Source of the DNA: JAJBWD01 sp041670885
GTDB lineage: Bacteria; Bacillota; Clostridia; Clostridiales; Clostridiaceae
DNA: 13,301 nucleotides
Direction of reading: 5' to 3'
Assembly: GCA_041670885.1 (NCBI GenBank)
Contig: JBAXYJ010000056.1
Coordinates: forward strand, 1-13,301
Shown here: piece by piece, positions 1 to 6,819 of the stretch
How the letters are laid out: each line of letters begins with the position of its first letter
Numbering within the stretch: position 1 is the first letter of the stretch
Notes under the pieces: generated by a model
Told to the model about the DNA's origin: nothing
Seen by the model: the letters and a program-made list of their open reading frames with translations, nothing else
The model's database searches: none
Position numbers and translations under genes: made by a program

Positions 1-655
1 ATGGCTTCATATCTATACATTGATGAGAGACAAGCTGAGCTGCATCCACATGAATTTTAGCTCCGTACCTATGAGCCAGCTCTGCAAGCTTATATATTGG
101 ATTAATATATCCGGTTACATTAGAAGCAGCAGTAACCGTGATCAGGGAAACCTTACCGCTCCATTTAACAAGCTTTTCCTCCAGGTCCTCTATTAATAAT
201 CGGCCTGACTTATCAATTTCAATATAATCCACAATAAACTTATCCCTCCAGGGCAGGTCATTTGCGGCATGTTCCATCCAGGTCGATATAACCATATTTT
301 TTTCACTTTTTTTCTGAGCAAGCACATGAGCCAGGATATTTATTGAATCAGTTGTATTTTTTGTATAAATAACTATATCTCTTTCTTTATCAGCGTTTAC
401 AAAGCTTTTAATAATGTTTTTACCATGCTCATATATGTTTGTAGACAGTACTGATTTATAACCAGCTCCCCTGTGGACAGAGGAATACCAGAAAGCAAAT
501 CTATTAATCTCTTCAATAACCGACGCAAAGGGGGGAGTGGTAGCTGCATTATCAAAATTAATAATTCTTCTATATAATCCGTTTAGAAGCGGAATTTTAG
601 TATCTGCTCCCACTACCAATTTTCTATAAGGATTAAAACTGCTTATAGTTTGCAT
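1..655 (-). CDS. Class V aminotransferase / cysteine desulfurase-like PLP enzyme (N-terminal part, cut by window edge)
   Basis: The frame is open from an ATG at 655 to the left edge, giving 218 residues without a stop. AGGAG at 661-665 (read on the minus strand) lies 7 bases or so before the ATG and decides the start. The protein shows the fold-type I class V pattern of NifS/SufS-like enzymes: NFDNAATTPP near residue 34, SSVHRGAGY near 58, NTTDSIN near 99, MEHAAND near 121 (the His after Glu is the one that stacks on PLP in the family), and HVDAAQLVSH near 200, where Asp and Gln contact the cofactor. The PLP lysine would lie beyond the edge. Family members remove sulfur from cysteine or act on related amino acids. 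The exact substrate cannot be told from this part. The roughly 30-residue lead before the NFDNAATT motif is longer than in typical SufS, so this may be a SufS-like side branch and not the Suf pathway enzyme. Confidence 0.85.
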   Translation of the reverse strand, partial: MQTISSFNPYRKLVVGADTKIPLLNGLYRRIINFDNAATTPPFASVIEEINRFAFWYSSVHRGAGYKSVLSTNIYEHGKNIIKSFVNADKERDIVIYTKNTTDSINILAHVLAQKKSEKNMVISTWMEHAANDLPWRDKFIVDYIEIDKSGRLLIEDLEEKLVKWSGKVSLITVTAASNVTGYINPIYKLAELAHRYGAKIHVDAAQLVSHQCIDMKP

Positions 656-758
656 TTTATAACTCCTATATAATCTATATTATATTTATATTCATTTTTA
701 TTATATTTGGTATCAAATGCTTTTTAAGTTTAGCCCTGTCCCCAACCTTAAATAAAAT

Positions 759-794
759 AAAAAAAGACTTAATATGCAAATACTAAGTCTTTTA
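759..794 (-). terminator. Rho-independent terminator after the OYE remnant
   Basis: Read on the minus strand, AAAAGACTTA (793-784) pairs perfectly with TAAGTCTTTT (771-762), a 10-bp stem followed by a run of T. On the plus strand the T-run is short and followed by A, so the hairpin works mainly for minus-strand transcripts. It separates the OYE remnant from the aminotransferase gene. Confidence 0.8.
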
Positions 795-805
795 AAATAA
801 TGCCG

Positions 806-1549
806 CTATAAACTTTCCATAGCATTTTTTGCCTAATTTGAATCTTTAAGTATTGCCCGGGCAACTCCGATTAAATCTGCTTTGTCATCTGATAAAATTT
901 CTTCTGCAGCTTGAACCTCTGTTATTCCTCCTGCAACTATAACAGGGATTGATACAGCTTCCTTTATTGCTTTAGACAGAGGTGTAAAACTATGGCCGGC
1001 AAGAGAGTATCTGCAAAATCCTCCTGAAATATCAAGCATATCAAGGCCAGCCTTTTTAAATTCTGCTGCAGCTAAAATACTATCTTTTATAGTGATGCCG
1101 CCCTCCATATAATCTGAAGCACCAAAGCGAAGAAGTATTGGGTAGTCCCGGCCTACGCTGCTTCTGACTTCCTTAATAATATCCAAATGAAGTTTAATTC
1201 TCCCAAGTAAATTACCGCCGTATTCATCAGATCCTTTATTGGTAATAGGTGACATAAATTGATTTAAAATATATCCGTGAGCTCCGTGGATCTCAACTCC
1301 ATCAAAACCTGCAGCCTTAACCTTTAGAGCTGCATTTTTAAACTGGTTTATTATATCTTTAATTTCCTCTAAGCTGAGCTCTTTTGGAACAGTATCGCTT
1401 TTAAATGGGTTGGGTACTGCAGATGGACTCACTACATATAAACCAGTTATTGCTTTGCCGGCTGCGCTGCCCGCATGATTAATCTGCATAACAGCTTTTG
1501 AACCATTTTTATGAATTATATTTGCTAAATCCTATAATTTTCCTATATT
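806..1549 (-). pseudogene. Old Yellow Enzyme family NADH:flavin oxidoreductase, 5'-truncated with nonsense codons
   Basis: The longest open stretch is 833-1489 (218 codons), but homology clearly extends past both ends. The family is FMN-dependent oxidoreductases (YqjM/OYE-like, normally about 330-350 residues) that reduce activated alkenes. Visible are QINHAG, the paired histidines of GVEIHGAHGY (residues 68 and 71 of the open stretch), LNQFMSP, LLRFGASD and VAGGIT, strands of a TIM barrel. Upstream of ATG 1489 the frame continues as DLANIIHKNGSKAV, typical family sequence, then meets TAG at 1534-1532, with NNIGKL before it still in family style. Downstream, TAG at 835-833 falls where the family has Trp; the frame continues AKNAMESL to a stop at 808-806, followed at once by the terminator. 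About 80-100 N-terminal residues, part of the FMN site, are missing or unrecognisable. The 218-codon product would probably not bind FMN. Left end is firm; right end is approximate. Confidence 0.85.
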
Positions 1550-1561
1550 ATTTATGTTATA

Positions 1562-1586
1562 CCTATTTATAGTGAAAATAAATAGG
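1562..1586. repeat. Perfect 9-bp inverted repeat in intergenic region
   Basis: CCTATTTAT (1562-1570) and ATAAATAGG (1578-1586) are separated by 7 bases. No T-run follows on either strand, so it is not a standard terminator. It lies between the broken 5' end of the OYE remnant and the promoter of the flavoprotein gene and could be an operator left from, or shared with, either gene. Confidence 0.5.
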
Positions 1587-1617
1587 CATCATAATGGAAC
1601 AGAAATATTAGCATGCT

Positions 1618-1646
1618 TTGACATAATTTAAGAAAAACATTAAAAT
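1618..1646 (+). promoter_or_regulatory. Sigma-A promoter for the flavodoxin-like gene
   Basis: TTGACA (1618-1623), 17 bases, then TAAAAT (1641-1646). The -35 box is a perfect match. Transcription would start near 1653, leaving a leader of about 110 bases before the ATG at 1762. Confidence 0.65.
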
Positions 1647-1688
1647 TAATATGAACTGTAAAAGTTAGGATTTAACGATGACCTTCAT

Positions 1689-1738
1689 GTTAACTTAAAT
1701 ATTTAACTATGAACTTCTTTAAAAAAATATTTGTTAAC
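1689..1738 (+). promoter_or_regulatory. Leader hairpin just upstream of the flavoprotein ribosome binding site
   Basis: GTTAAC TT AAATATT (1689-1703) can pair with AATATTT GTTAAC (1726-1738), giving 13 AT-rich base pairs with a two-base bulge and a 22-base loop. It ends 8 bases before the AAAGGAGG at 1747-1754. GTTAAC is itself a palindrome and appears on both sides, so a protein operator is as likely as an RNA structure. Confidence 0.4.
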
Positions 1739-1761
1739 GAAATAATAAAGGAGGCAAATAA

Positions 1762-2331
1762 ATGAAAGCATTAGGAATTTCATTTAGCTCAAGACAAAAC
1801 GGTAATTGTGCCAATTGTGCCAAGTATTGTTTAGAAGGATTCAAAAATGAAAGCTATGAAACTGAAGCAATAAATATCTATAGTTATAACATAAGCCCGT
1901 GCAGTGACTGTGATTACATTTGTTTCCGCAATAAATGTCCAAAACAGGATGACATGGACATAATAATAAACAGATGTATTGAATCAGATATTATTATACT
2001 GGCTTTGCCCACATATAGAGGACATTTGCCATCATCATATTTTACTTTTTCTGAAAGGCTGCAGGGATATTTCAAAACTGATAAAAGCTATGAGGATGAT
2101 TTCTTAAAGAAAATAAATATAATATTAATAGGCAATCTTTCTTCAGGTGGAGATATGGCACTTCATGAAGCACTTTATGGGTTTTTAAACAGAGAATTCT
2201 ATCCTGAAACGATTCTGCTTTCTTCAAGAGATTATGACAGAAAATCAATAAATGGAGACCTTATCGATGATGATTTAGTAAAAGGAAGGCTGGATAAATT
2301 CATTCAAAAAATCATCAAAAGGGCAGAATAG
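1762..2331 (+). CDS. Flavodoxin-like / NADPH-dependent FMN reductase family protein with cysteine clusters
   Basis: A 189-residue protein with a strong AAAGGAGG seven bases before ATG. It has the flavodoxin-like fold of FMN reductases and iron-sulfur flavoproteins: an N-terminal strand MKALGISFSS, a phosphate-binding loop SSRQNGN (residues 9-15), and ALPTYRGHLPSS near 81-92, equivalent to the PxYxG FMN loop of the family. Between them is C47-x2-C50-x3-C54-x4-C59 followed by DDM, closely like the compact cysteine motif of Isf-type proteins, which hold a 4Fe-4S cluster. A second group, C16-x2-C19-x3-C23, sits directly after the FMN loop and is less usual. It is probably a cytoplasmic electron carrier or quinone/FMN reductase of an anaerobe; the partner is unknown. 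It is transcribed alone from the 1618-1646 promoter, with a hairpin in the leader. The family call is firm; the Fe-S cluster is inferred. Confidence 0.8.
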   Translation: MKALGISFSSRQNGNCANCAKYCLEGFKNESYETEAINIYSYNISPCSDCDYICFRNKCPKQDDMDIIINRCIESDIIILALPTYRGHLPSSYFTFSERLQGYFKTDKSYEDDFLKKINIILIGNLSSGGDMALHEALYGFLNREFYPETILLSSRDYDRKSINGDLIDDDLVKGRLDKFIQKIIKRAE

Positions 2332-2370
2332 AGAGATAAACATAGTTTTTTTAATATTTTTGGCATATGA

Positions 2371-2399
2371 TTATACCATAGTGAAATCAATGCTAAAAT
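2371..2399 (+). promoter_or_regulatory. Probable promoter for the thioesterase gene (extended -10)
   Basis: TTATAC (2371-2376), 17 bases, TAAAAT (2394-2399), with TG at 2391-2392 forming an extended -10. The -35 is weak. The start would lie about 25 bases upstream of the ATG at 2432. Confidence 0.45.
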
Positions 2400-2431
2400 A
2401 TGTATATATATAGAAGAAAGGAATAGAATTT

Positions 2432-2860
2432 ATGATATCAAGAAGTAAAATTACAGTAAGATATGCAGAAACAGACAAGATGGGAATCGCTCATCATGCA
2501 AATTATCCTATCTGGTATGAGGTGGCTCGGACAGATCTAATTAAGAAGATCGGTATGACTTATACTGAAATGGAAAATATGGGAGTTGGAGTTCCTCTTG
2601 TAGAGCTGCAGTGCAGATATATGGGCGCAGCTTACTATGAGGATGAGTTAACCGTAGAGGCTAAGGTTTCAAAGGTTACACCTGTAAAACTGGAATTTGA
2701 ATATGAAATATATAAAAATGGAAATGAGAAACCGATAAATACCGGACGAACGCTTCATGCTTTGGTAAATAAGGACTTAAGGCCGGTAAATGTGAAAAAG
2801 AATTACCCTGATTTATATCAAAAGCTGGAAGCAGCTTTGGAAGAACCTACTAAAGAATAA
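2432..2860 (+). CDS. YbgC/FadM-type acyl-CoA thioesterase (4HBT hot-dog fold)
   Basis: A 142-residue single hot-dog domain, normal length for the 4-hydroxybenzoyl-CoA thioesterase group. The catalytic stretch YAETDKMGIAHHANYPIWYE (residues 11-30) has the conserved Asp15, His22, Asn24 and Tyr25, and is followed by the usual YTEMENMGVGVPLVE and RYMGAAYYEDEL segments. The enzyme hydrolyses acyl-CoA thioesters in the cytoplasm as a tetramer; chain-length preference cannot be read from sequence. The ribosome site AAAGGA is at 2417-2422, 9 bases before ATG. The gene has its own likely promoter and is closed by the terminator at 2878-2901, so it is probably monocistronic. The next gene encodes an acyltransferase-fold protein that could also use acyl-CoA, but the terminator between them argues against strict co-expression. 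Confidence 0.92.
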   Translation: MISRSKITVRYAETDKMGIAHHANYPIWYEVARTDLIKKIGMTYTEMENMGVGVPLVELQCRYMGAAYYEDELTVEAKVSKVTPVKLEFEYEIYKNGNEKPINTGRTLHALVNKDLRPVNVKKNYPDLYQKLEAALEEPTKE

Positions 2861-2877
2861 AAGTGTGTACCCAATAG

Positions 2878-2901
2878 TTGCCTGTAACAGGCGATTTTTC
2901 T
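2878..2901 (+). terminator. Short terminator after the thioesterase gene
   Basis: TTGCCTG (2878-2884), loop TAA, CAGGCGA (2888-2894), a 7-bp stem with one G-T pair, followed by five T (2895-2899). It is small but GC-rich in a strongly AT-rich gap. Confidence 0.65.
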
Positions 2902-2927
2902 TGAATTATATACATAGACAGTATAAT
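2901..2927 (+). promoter_or_regulatory. Possible promoter for the E2-like gene
   Basis: TATAAT at 2922-2927 is a perfect -10. TTGAAT at 2901-2906 is the best -35 but the spacer is only 15 bases, so the assignment is tentative. It lies directly after the preceding terminator, about 40 bases before the ATG at 2969. Confidence 0.35.
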
Positions 2928-2968
2928 ATTGTAAGTAGGATTGCTAGTTAATTAAGGGGGAGATTAGG

Positions 2969-3847
2969 ATGGGAACTCACAAAAGAAGATTTGGCGACAG
3001 AAATGACGGCAGACTTATCAGAACATTAGATCCTTTTTTTAAAATAATACCATACATTATGAGGACAAGAATTGATGCACAAACCTATTATGATGATAAA
3101 ATAGAATTTGATAATATTGAAGAATACATAAGAGCAAAAAGAAACGCAGGTATTAAGAATATTGGTTTTCTTCATGTAATAATAGCGGTGCTTGTAAGAA
3201 CACTATCGCAAAAGCCTGGGCTCAACAGATTTATAGCAGGCCAGAGGATTTATGCCAGAAATGAAATTTTAATTTCATTAGCTGTAAAGAAGAAGCTGCA
3301 TCCGGACAGCCCTGAGACTACTATAAAATTAAAATTTAACCCGGAGGATACGATCTTTGATGTGGTTGAAAAGCTTAATGCTGCAATAGCTGAGAATAAA
3401 AAAATTGATAATTCTAATGATACGGACAAGATTGCTAAGCTTATTATGTACTGCCCCGGATTTATAGTTAAATTTCTTATATGGACAATAAGGGTACTTG
3501 ATTATCACAGATTAATGCCAATGGCTCTTAATGAGTTAAGTCCTTTTCATACCAGCGCATTTGTCACTGATTTAGGATCAATTGGTATACAGCCTGTATT
3601 TCACCATTTGTATGAGTTTGGAACTACCTCCATATTTGTAGCTTTTGGTGCAAAAGTAAAGCAAAGGGTTATAGATAAGGAAAATAATATAGTTGAGAGA
3701 AAATATATTAACATCAAGGCTGTAACTGATGAGCGAATAGTAGACGGGTATTACTTTGCAAGTTCCTTTAAGCTTCTCAGAAATTTGATGCAGCATCCTG
3801 AAAGTCTTGAATTGCCTCCGGAAAAGGTATATGAGGACATAATGTAA
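2969..3847 (+). CDS. Stand-alone 2-oxo acid dehydrogenase E2-type acyltransferase-fold protein
   Basis: A 292-residue protein with AAGGGGGAG six bases before ATG. It matches the catalytic domain of dihydrolipoamide acyltransferases (E2; same fold as chloramphenicol acetyltransferase): SAFVTDLGSIGI (196-207) and TDERIVDGYYFASSFKLL (253-270) correspond to the core of that domain. It has no lipoyl domain and no E1/E3-binding domain, and no E1 or E3 gene is nearby, so it is not a normal dehydrogenase subunit. The catalytic His of the family motif (HRxxDG) is replaced by Glu255 in DERIVDG, while the Asp and Gly of the motif remain. Small proteins of this sort are annotated in many Clostridia as E2 subunit proteins, but their function is not settled. 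Acyl or acetyl transfer to a small molecule, or a non-catalytic role, are both possible. It has its own terminator at 3867-3898. Confidence 0.75.
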   Translation: MGTHKRRFGDRNDGRLIRTLDPFFKIIPYIMRTRIDAQTYYDDKIEFDNIEEYIRAKRNAGIKNIGFLHVIIAVLVRTLSQKPGLNRFIAGQRIYARNEILISLAVKKKLHPDSPETTIKLKFNPEDTIFDVVEKLNAAIAENKKIDNSNDTDKIAKLIMYCPGFIVKFLIWTIRVLDYHRLMPMALNELSPFHTSAFVTDLGSIGIQPVFHHLYEFGTTSIFVAFGAKVKQRVIDKENNIVERKYINIKAVTDERIVDGYYFASSFKLLRNLMQHPESLELPPEKVYEDIM

Positions 3848-3866
3848 ATTTATTTCACTGCTAGAA

Positions 3867-3898
3867 AAATAAAAGCCATGTTGTGGCTTTTATTTTTT
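3867..3898 (+). terminator. Strong rho-independent terminator after the E2-like gene
   Basis: AAATAAAAGCCA (3867-3878) pairs perfectly with TGGCTTTTATTT (3884-3895) across a 5-base loop, a 12-bp stem running into six T. Confidence 0.9.
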
Positions 3899-3994
3899 AT
3901 TTGTTATACTGTATATTATACTAGTAAAGTGCAATAATCTTAATATCAGGAAATTTACCGATATAAATTATTGACTAAATTTGGAGGCAAAATT

Positions 3995-6091
3995 ATGGAA
4001 ACATCTATTCAGGTTCTTAAAAAATATTTTGGATATGACTCCTTCAGAGCGGGCCAACAGAAAATAATAGACAGCATTCTAGGAGGATCAGATACCTTTG
4101 CGGTTATGCCCACAGGTGCCGGAAAGTCAATCTGCTATCAGGTTCCTGCCATGCTTTTCTCAGGAATTACTATTGTTATTTCTCCTCTGATTTCACTTAT
4201 GAAAGATCAGGTAGATACCCTTTCTAGCATCGGGATTCCGGCCTCATTTATAAATAGTTCATTAAGTAATATGGAAGTTCAAAACAGGATTGAAAGAGCA
4301 GCCAGAGGGGATTATAAATTAATATATGTAGCTCCTGAAAGGTTTGAAGCAGGCAGCTTTTTAGAACTGACAAGAAGCCTCTGCATATCATTTATTGCCA
4401 TAGACGAAGCTCACTGCGTCTCACAATGGGGGCACGATTTCAGACCGGGGTACAGAAACATACCTGGCTTTATAGAAAGTATAAAATCAAACCCTGTTGT
4501 AGGAGCATTTACAGCTACGGCAACTGAAAATGTAAGGATTGACGTAATAAACCTGTTGAAACTTAAAAATCCAAATGTATTTGTAACCGGATTTAACAGG
4601 GAGAATCTGACTTTTTCCGTAATCAGAGATGAAAATAAAACAGATTTTCTGCTGAAGTATATAAATAATAATAAAGGGAAATCCGGGATAATATATGCTG
4701 CCACAAGGAAAGAAGTGGATAATCTGCATTCTATTCTTACGAAAAAGGGATTTCTGGTTGGAAAATATCATGCTGGGATGAATGAGAAGGACAGGATAGA
4801 AAATCAGGATGATTTCATATACGATAATAAACATATAATAATTGCTACAAATGCATTTGGAATGGGGATAGACAAATCAAATGTAAGGTATGTAATTCAT
4901 TATAATATGCCTAGAAATATAGAAAGCTATTACCAGGAGGCGGGACGTGCGGGAAGAGACGGCGAGGCCTCAGAGTGCATTCTACTTTTCTCTGCCCAGG
5001 ACGTATTCATTCAGAAATTTCTTTTAGAACAGACGCTCTTAAATCCTGACAGAAAAAATAACGAATACAAAAAGCTGCAGAACATGGTTGATTACTGCCA
5101 TACTGACAGATGTTTAAGGCAGTACATTCTGAAGTATTTTGGTGAAGAAAACGTGCCTGATAACTGTGGAAATTGCAGCAGCTGCAATAACGATATAGAT
5201 TTGGCGGACGTTACACAAGAAGCCAAGATGGTATTTTCCTGTATACTTAGAATGAAGCAAAGGTTTGGTATCGGGTTGGTAGGAGAAGTACTTAAGGGTT
5301 CTAAAAATAAAAAAGTATTAGAACTTGGATTTAATAGCCTATCTACCTATGGCCTTTTAAAAACTTATAATTTAAAACAGATAAAGGATTTAATAAATGT
5401 TTTCATAGCAGAAAATTATCTTTCTCTTACAGAAGGAGAATTCCCTGTGGTCAGGTTAACAGAGAAGGGTATTTCTGTTTTGAAATTAGAAGAGAAGGTA
5501 TTTCAAAGAATTACAAAGCATAATGTAAAAGTGAATACTGATAATGGACTTTTTGAAGTATTAAGATCTCTCAGAAAAGAAATAGCTGAAAAAGAAAAGG
5601 TACCTCCATATATAATATTTGCTGATTCTGCTATTAATGAAATGTGTAAGTATCTCCCAAAGGATGAAGAACAATTAAGTAAAATTAAAGGAGTAGGGGA
5701 GATAAAACTAAAAAAGTATGGAGAAGTATTTATAAATGCAATAAAAGACTATGCAGGCAGCAGTGCCTCTGAGCCTGCAATACCAGCAGAAACTGAGGAA
5801 ATAAAGAGCCATATAGAAACATATAATATGCTCCAAAATGGTATGCCTCTGGAGCAGATTTCAAAGGAAAGAAACCTTAAAATGCTTACAGTTCAGGATC
5901 ATATAATAAGGTGTGCCGCAGAAGGCTATAAGGTGGACTGGAGTTTGTTTATAAAACCTGGACATGAGGAAATTATACTAAATGCAGTTAATGATATAGG
6001 CTCCTCTAAGTTAAAACCTATAAAAGAAGCCCTTCCCCCTCAAATTGACTATATGGAAATAAAATCTGTTATATGCAAGCATAAACTTTAA
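3995..6091 (+). CDS. recQ: ATP-dependent DNA helicase RecQ
   Basis: 698 residues from ATG 3995. GGAGG (3983-3987) lies 7 bases before this ATG, so the in-frame TTG at 3971 is not the start. Full RecQ architecture: motif 0 FGYDSFRAGQQ (12-22), Walker A MPTGAGKS (38-45), DEAH (137-140), aromatic-rich loop CVSQWGHDFRP (141-151), FTATAT (172-177), motif VI QEAGRAGRDG (314-323); zinc-binding Cys373, 391, 394, 397; winged helix about 405-510; HRDC domain about 518-585; and a C-terminal helix-turn-helix extension about 600-690 with LEQISKERNLKMLTVQDH, as in many Firmicute RecQ proteins. It unwinds DNA 3'-5' in recombination and fork repair. All key residues are present. A promoter is not clear in 3900-3960. 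The gene is monocistronic and converges on the HAD gene, overlapping it by 4 bases. Confidence 0.97.
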   Translation: METSIQVLKKYFGYDSFRAGQQKIIDSILGGSDTFAVMPTGAGKSICYQVPAMLFSGITIVISPLISLMKDQVDTLSSIGIPASFINSSLSNMEVQNRIERAARGDYKLIYVAPERFEAGSFLELTRSLCISFIAIDEAHCVSQWGHDFRPGYRNIPGFIESIKSNPVVGAFTATATENVRIDVINLLKLKNPNVFVTGFNRENLTFSVIRDENKTDFLLKYINNNKGKSGIIYAATRKEVDNLHSILTKKGFLVGKYHAGMNEKDRIENQDDFIYDNKHIIIATNAFGMGIDKSNVRYVIHYNMPRNIESYYQEAGRAGRDGEASECILLFSAQDVFIQKFLLEQTLLNPDRKNNEYKKLQNMVDYCHTDRCLRQYILKYFGEENVPDNCGNCSSCNNDIDLADVTQEAKMVFSCILRMKQRFGIGLVGEVLKGSKNKKVLELGFNSLSTYGLLKTYNLKQIKDLINVFIAENYLSLTEGEFPVVRLTEKGISVLKLEEKVFQRITKHNVKVNTDNGLFEVLRSLRKEIAEKEKVPPYIIFADSAINEMCKYLPKDEEQLSKIKGVGEIKLKKYGEVFINAIKDYAGSSASEPAIPAETEEIKSHIETYNMLQNGMPLEQISKERNLKMLTVQDHIIRCAAEGYKVDWSLFIKPGHEEIILNAVNDIGSSKLKPIKEALPPQIDYMEIKSVICKHKL

Positions 6092-6744
6092 TATAAAACA
6101 GGCGGCTCATCGGCCGCCTTAATTTTTGATAACATCCCAGATTTCATCCGGACTTTTAATACATATTTTGCATCAGTAATACCATTAGATGATTTAGCTC
6201 CCCATAAAGCTAAAGCGAAATCAATTCCGGCACTATTGGCACACTTCATATCATATATGGTGTCTCCTATATATAATGTAGAGGAGGGAGAAACTTTGCT
6301 TATTTCAAGAAACTCAAGAAGGGGCTCCGGTTCCGGCTTGTGCTTTTCTGTATCATCAGCAGAAGTTATTGCCCTCATATATTTTTGAAGACCGAAAGGG
6401 AAAAAATCGTTCTCCAGTTCCACCAGCGTTCTTGAAGTAACAATACCGGTATAAATTCCTGCACCCTTAAGTCTAATCAGATTTCTCTCTATTCCATCAT
6501 AAACTTTAACAAGATGGGAGTAGTCCTCTCCATATTTAATCCAGTTCTTATTAGCTTTAGCTATATTTTTTATTCCCAGCTTACTGAGTGCTGCTGCACC
6601 TGTGATGCCAAGAGCAAATCTAAGCTTATCTAAATCAATATACTGTTTTAATTCCTCTTTTACCACTCTTTGCAGAGAAGCTAATATTCCTTCTTCCGTA
6701 TCAATAAGAGTTCCATCAACATCAAATATTACGCATTCATACAT
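6088..6744 (-). CDS. HAD-superfamily phosphatase (phosphoglycolate phosphatase-like), 3' frameshift
   Basis: 218 residues; GAGGGG (6757-6752 on the minus strand) is 7 bases before ATG 6744. HAD motifs are intact: nucleophile D8 and D10 in FDVDGTLIDT, VTSRT (102-106), Lys136 in KHKPEPEP, and YIGDTIYD (158-165) for Mg binding. A small alpha-helical cap lies at about 15-85, as in Gph-like phosphatases acting on small phosphorylated metabolites. The C-terminal 21 residues after YVLK (residue 197) are not family-like. Adding one A to the A-run at 6157-6154 gives YVLKSPDEIWDVIKN and a TAA at 6121-6119, exactly at the edge of the terminator hairpin. So the ancestral protein was about 208 residues, and the present frame reads through the hairpin to a stop at 6088. 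The catalytic core should still work if the altered tail is tolerated. A sequencing error in the A-run is the main alternative. Confidence 0.88.
   Translation of the reverse strand: MYECVIFDVDGTLIDTEEGILASLQRVVKEELKQYIDLDKLRFALGITGAAALSKLGIKNIAKANKNWIKYGEDYSHLVKVYDGIERNLIRLKGAGIYTGIVTSRTLVELENDFFPFGLQKYMRAITSADDTEKHKPEPEPLLEFLEISKVSPSSTLYIGDTIYDMKCANSAGIDFALALWGAKSSNGITDAKYVLKVRMKSGMLSKIKAADEPPVLY
6100..6127. terminator. Bidirectional terminator between recQ and the HAD gene
   Basis: AGGCGGC (6100-6106), 6-base loop, GCCGCCT (6113-6119), then TTAATTTTT on the plus strand for recQ. On the minus strand TGTTTTAT follows, weaker. The hairpin now lies inside the 3' coding end of the HAD gene because of a frameshift there. 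Confidence 0.8.
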
Positions 6745-6769
6745 AAAATAACCCCTCTAATATATTAAT

Positions 6770-6805
6770 ATAAAAATTGCAGCTAAATTTCTTTAGCTAC
6801 AATTT
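6770..6805 (-). terminator. Terminator after the ROK regulator gene
   Basis: On the minus strand AAATTGTAGCTAAA (6805-6792), loop GAAA, TTTAGCTGCAATTT (6787-6774): a 14-bp stem with one G-T pair, capped by a GAAA tetraloop and followed by TTTTTAT. It ends about 26 bases before the HAD start codon, so HAD must be transcribed from a promoter next to the hairpin or by readthrough. Confidence 0.85.
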
Positions 6806-6819
6806 AAATTATAGAAAGT

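Noticed and set aside
833..1535. Amber recoding (pyrrolysine or suppressor tRNA) in the OYE gene
   Set aside because: The probable natural stop at 808-806 is also TAG, and the N-terminal part of the enzyme cannot be found, so simple decay explains more.
3971..3994. Upstream TTG start for recQ adding 8 residues
   Set aside because: GGAGG at 3983-3987 lies inside this stretch and is correctly placed for the ATG at 3995; no ribosome site precedes the TTG.
4411..4834. Two minus-strand ORFs inside recQ
   Set aside because: Both lie over conserved helicase motifs and have composition typical of antisense frames.
1747..6091. The plus-strand genes as one co-regulated operon
   Set aside because: Clear terminators at 2878-2901 and 3867-3898 and separate promoters split them into independent units.
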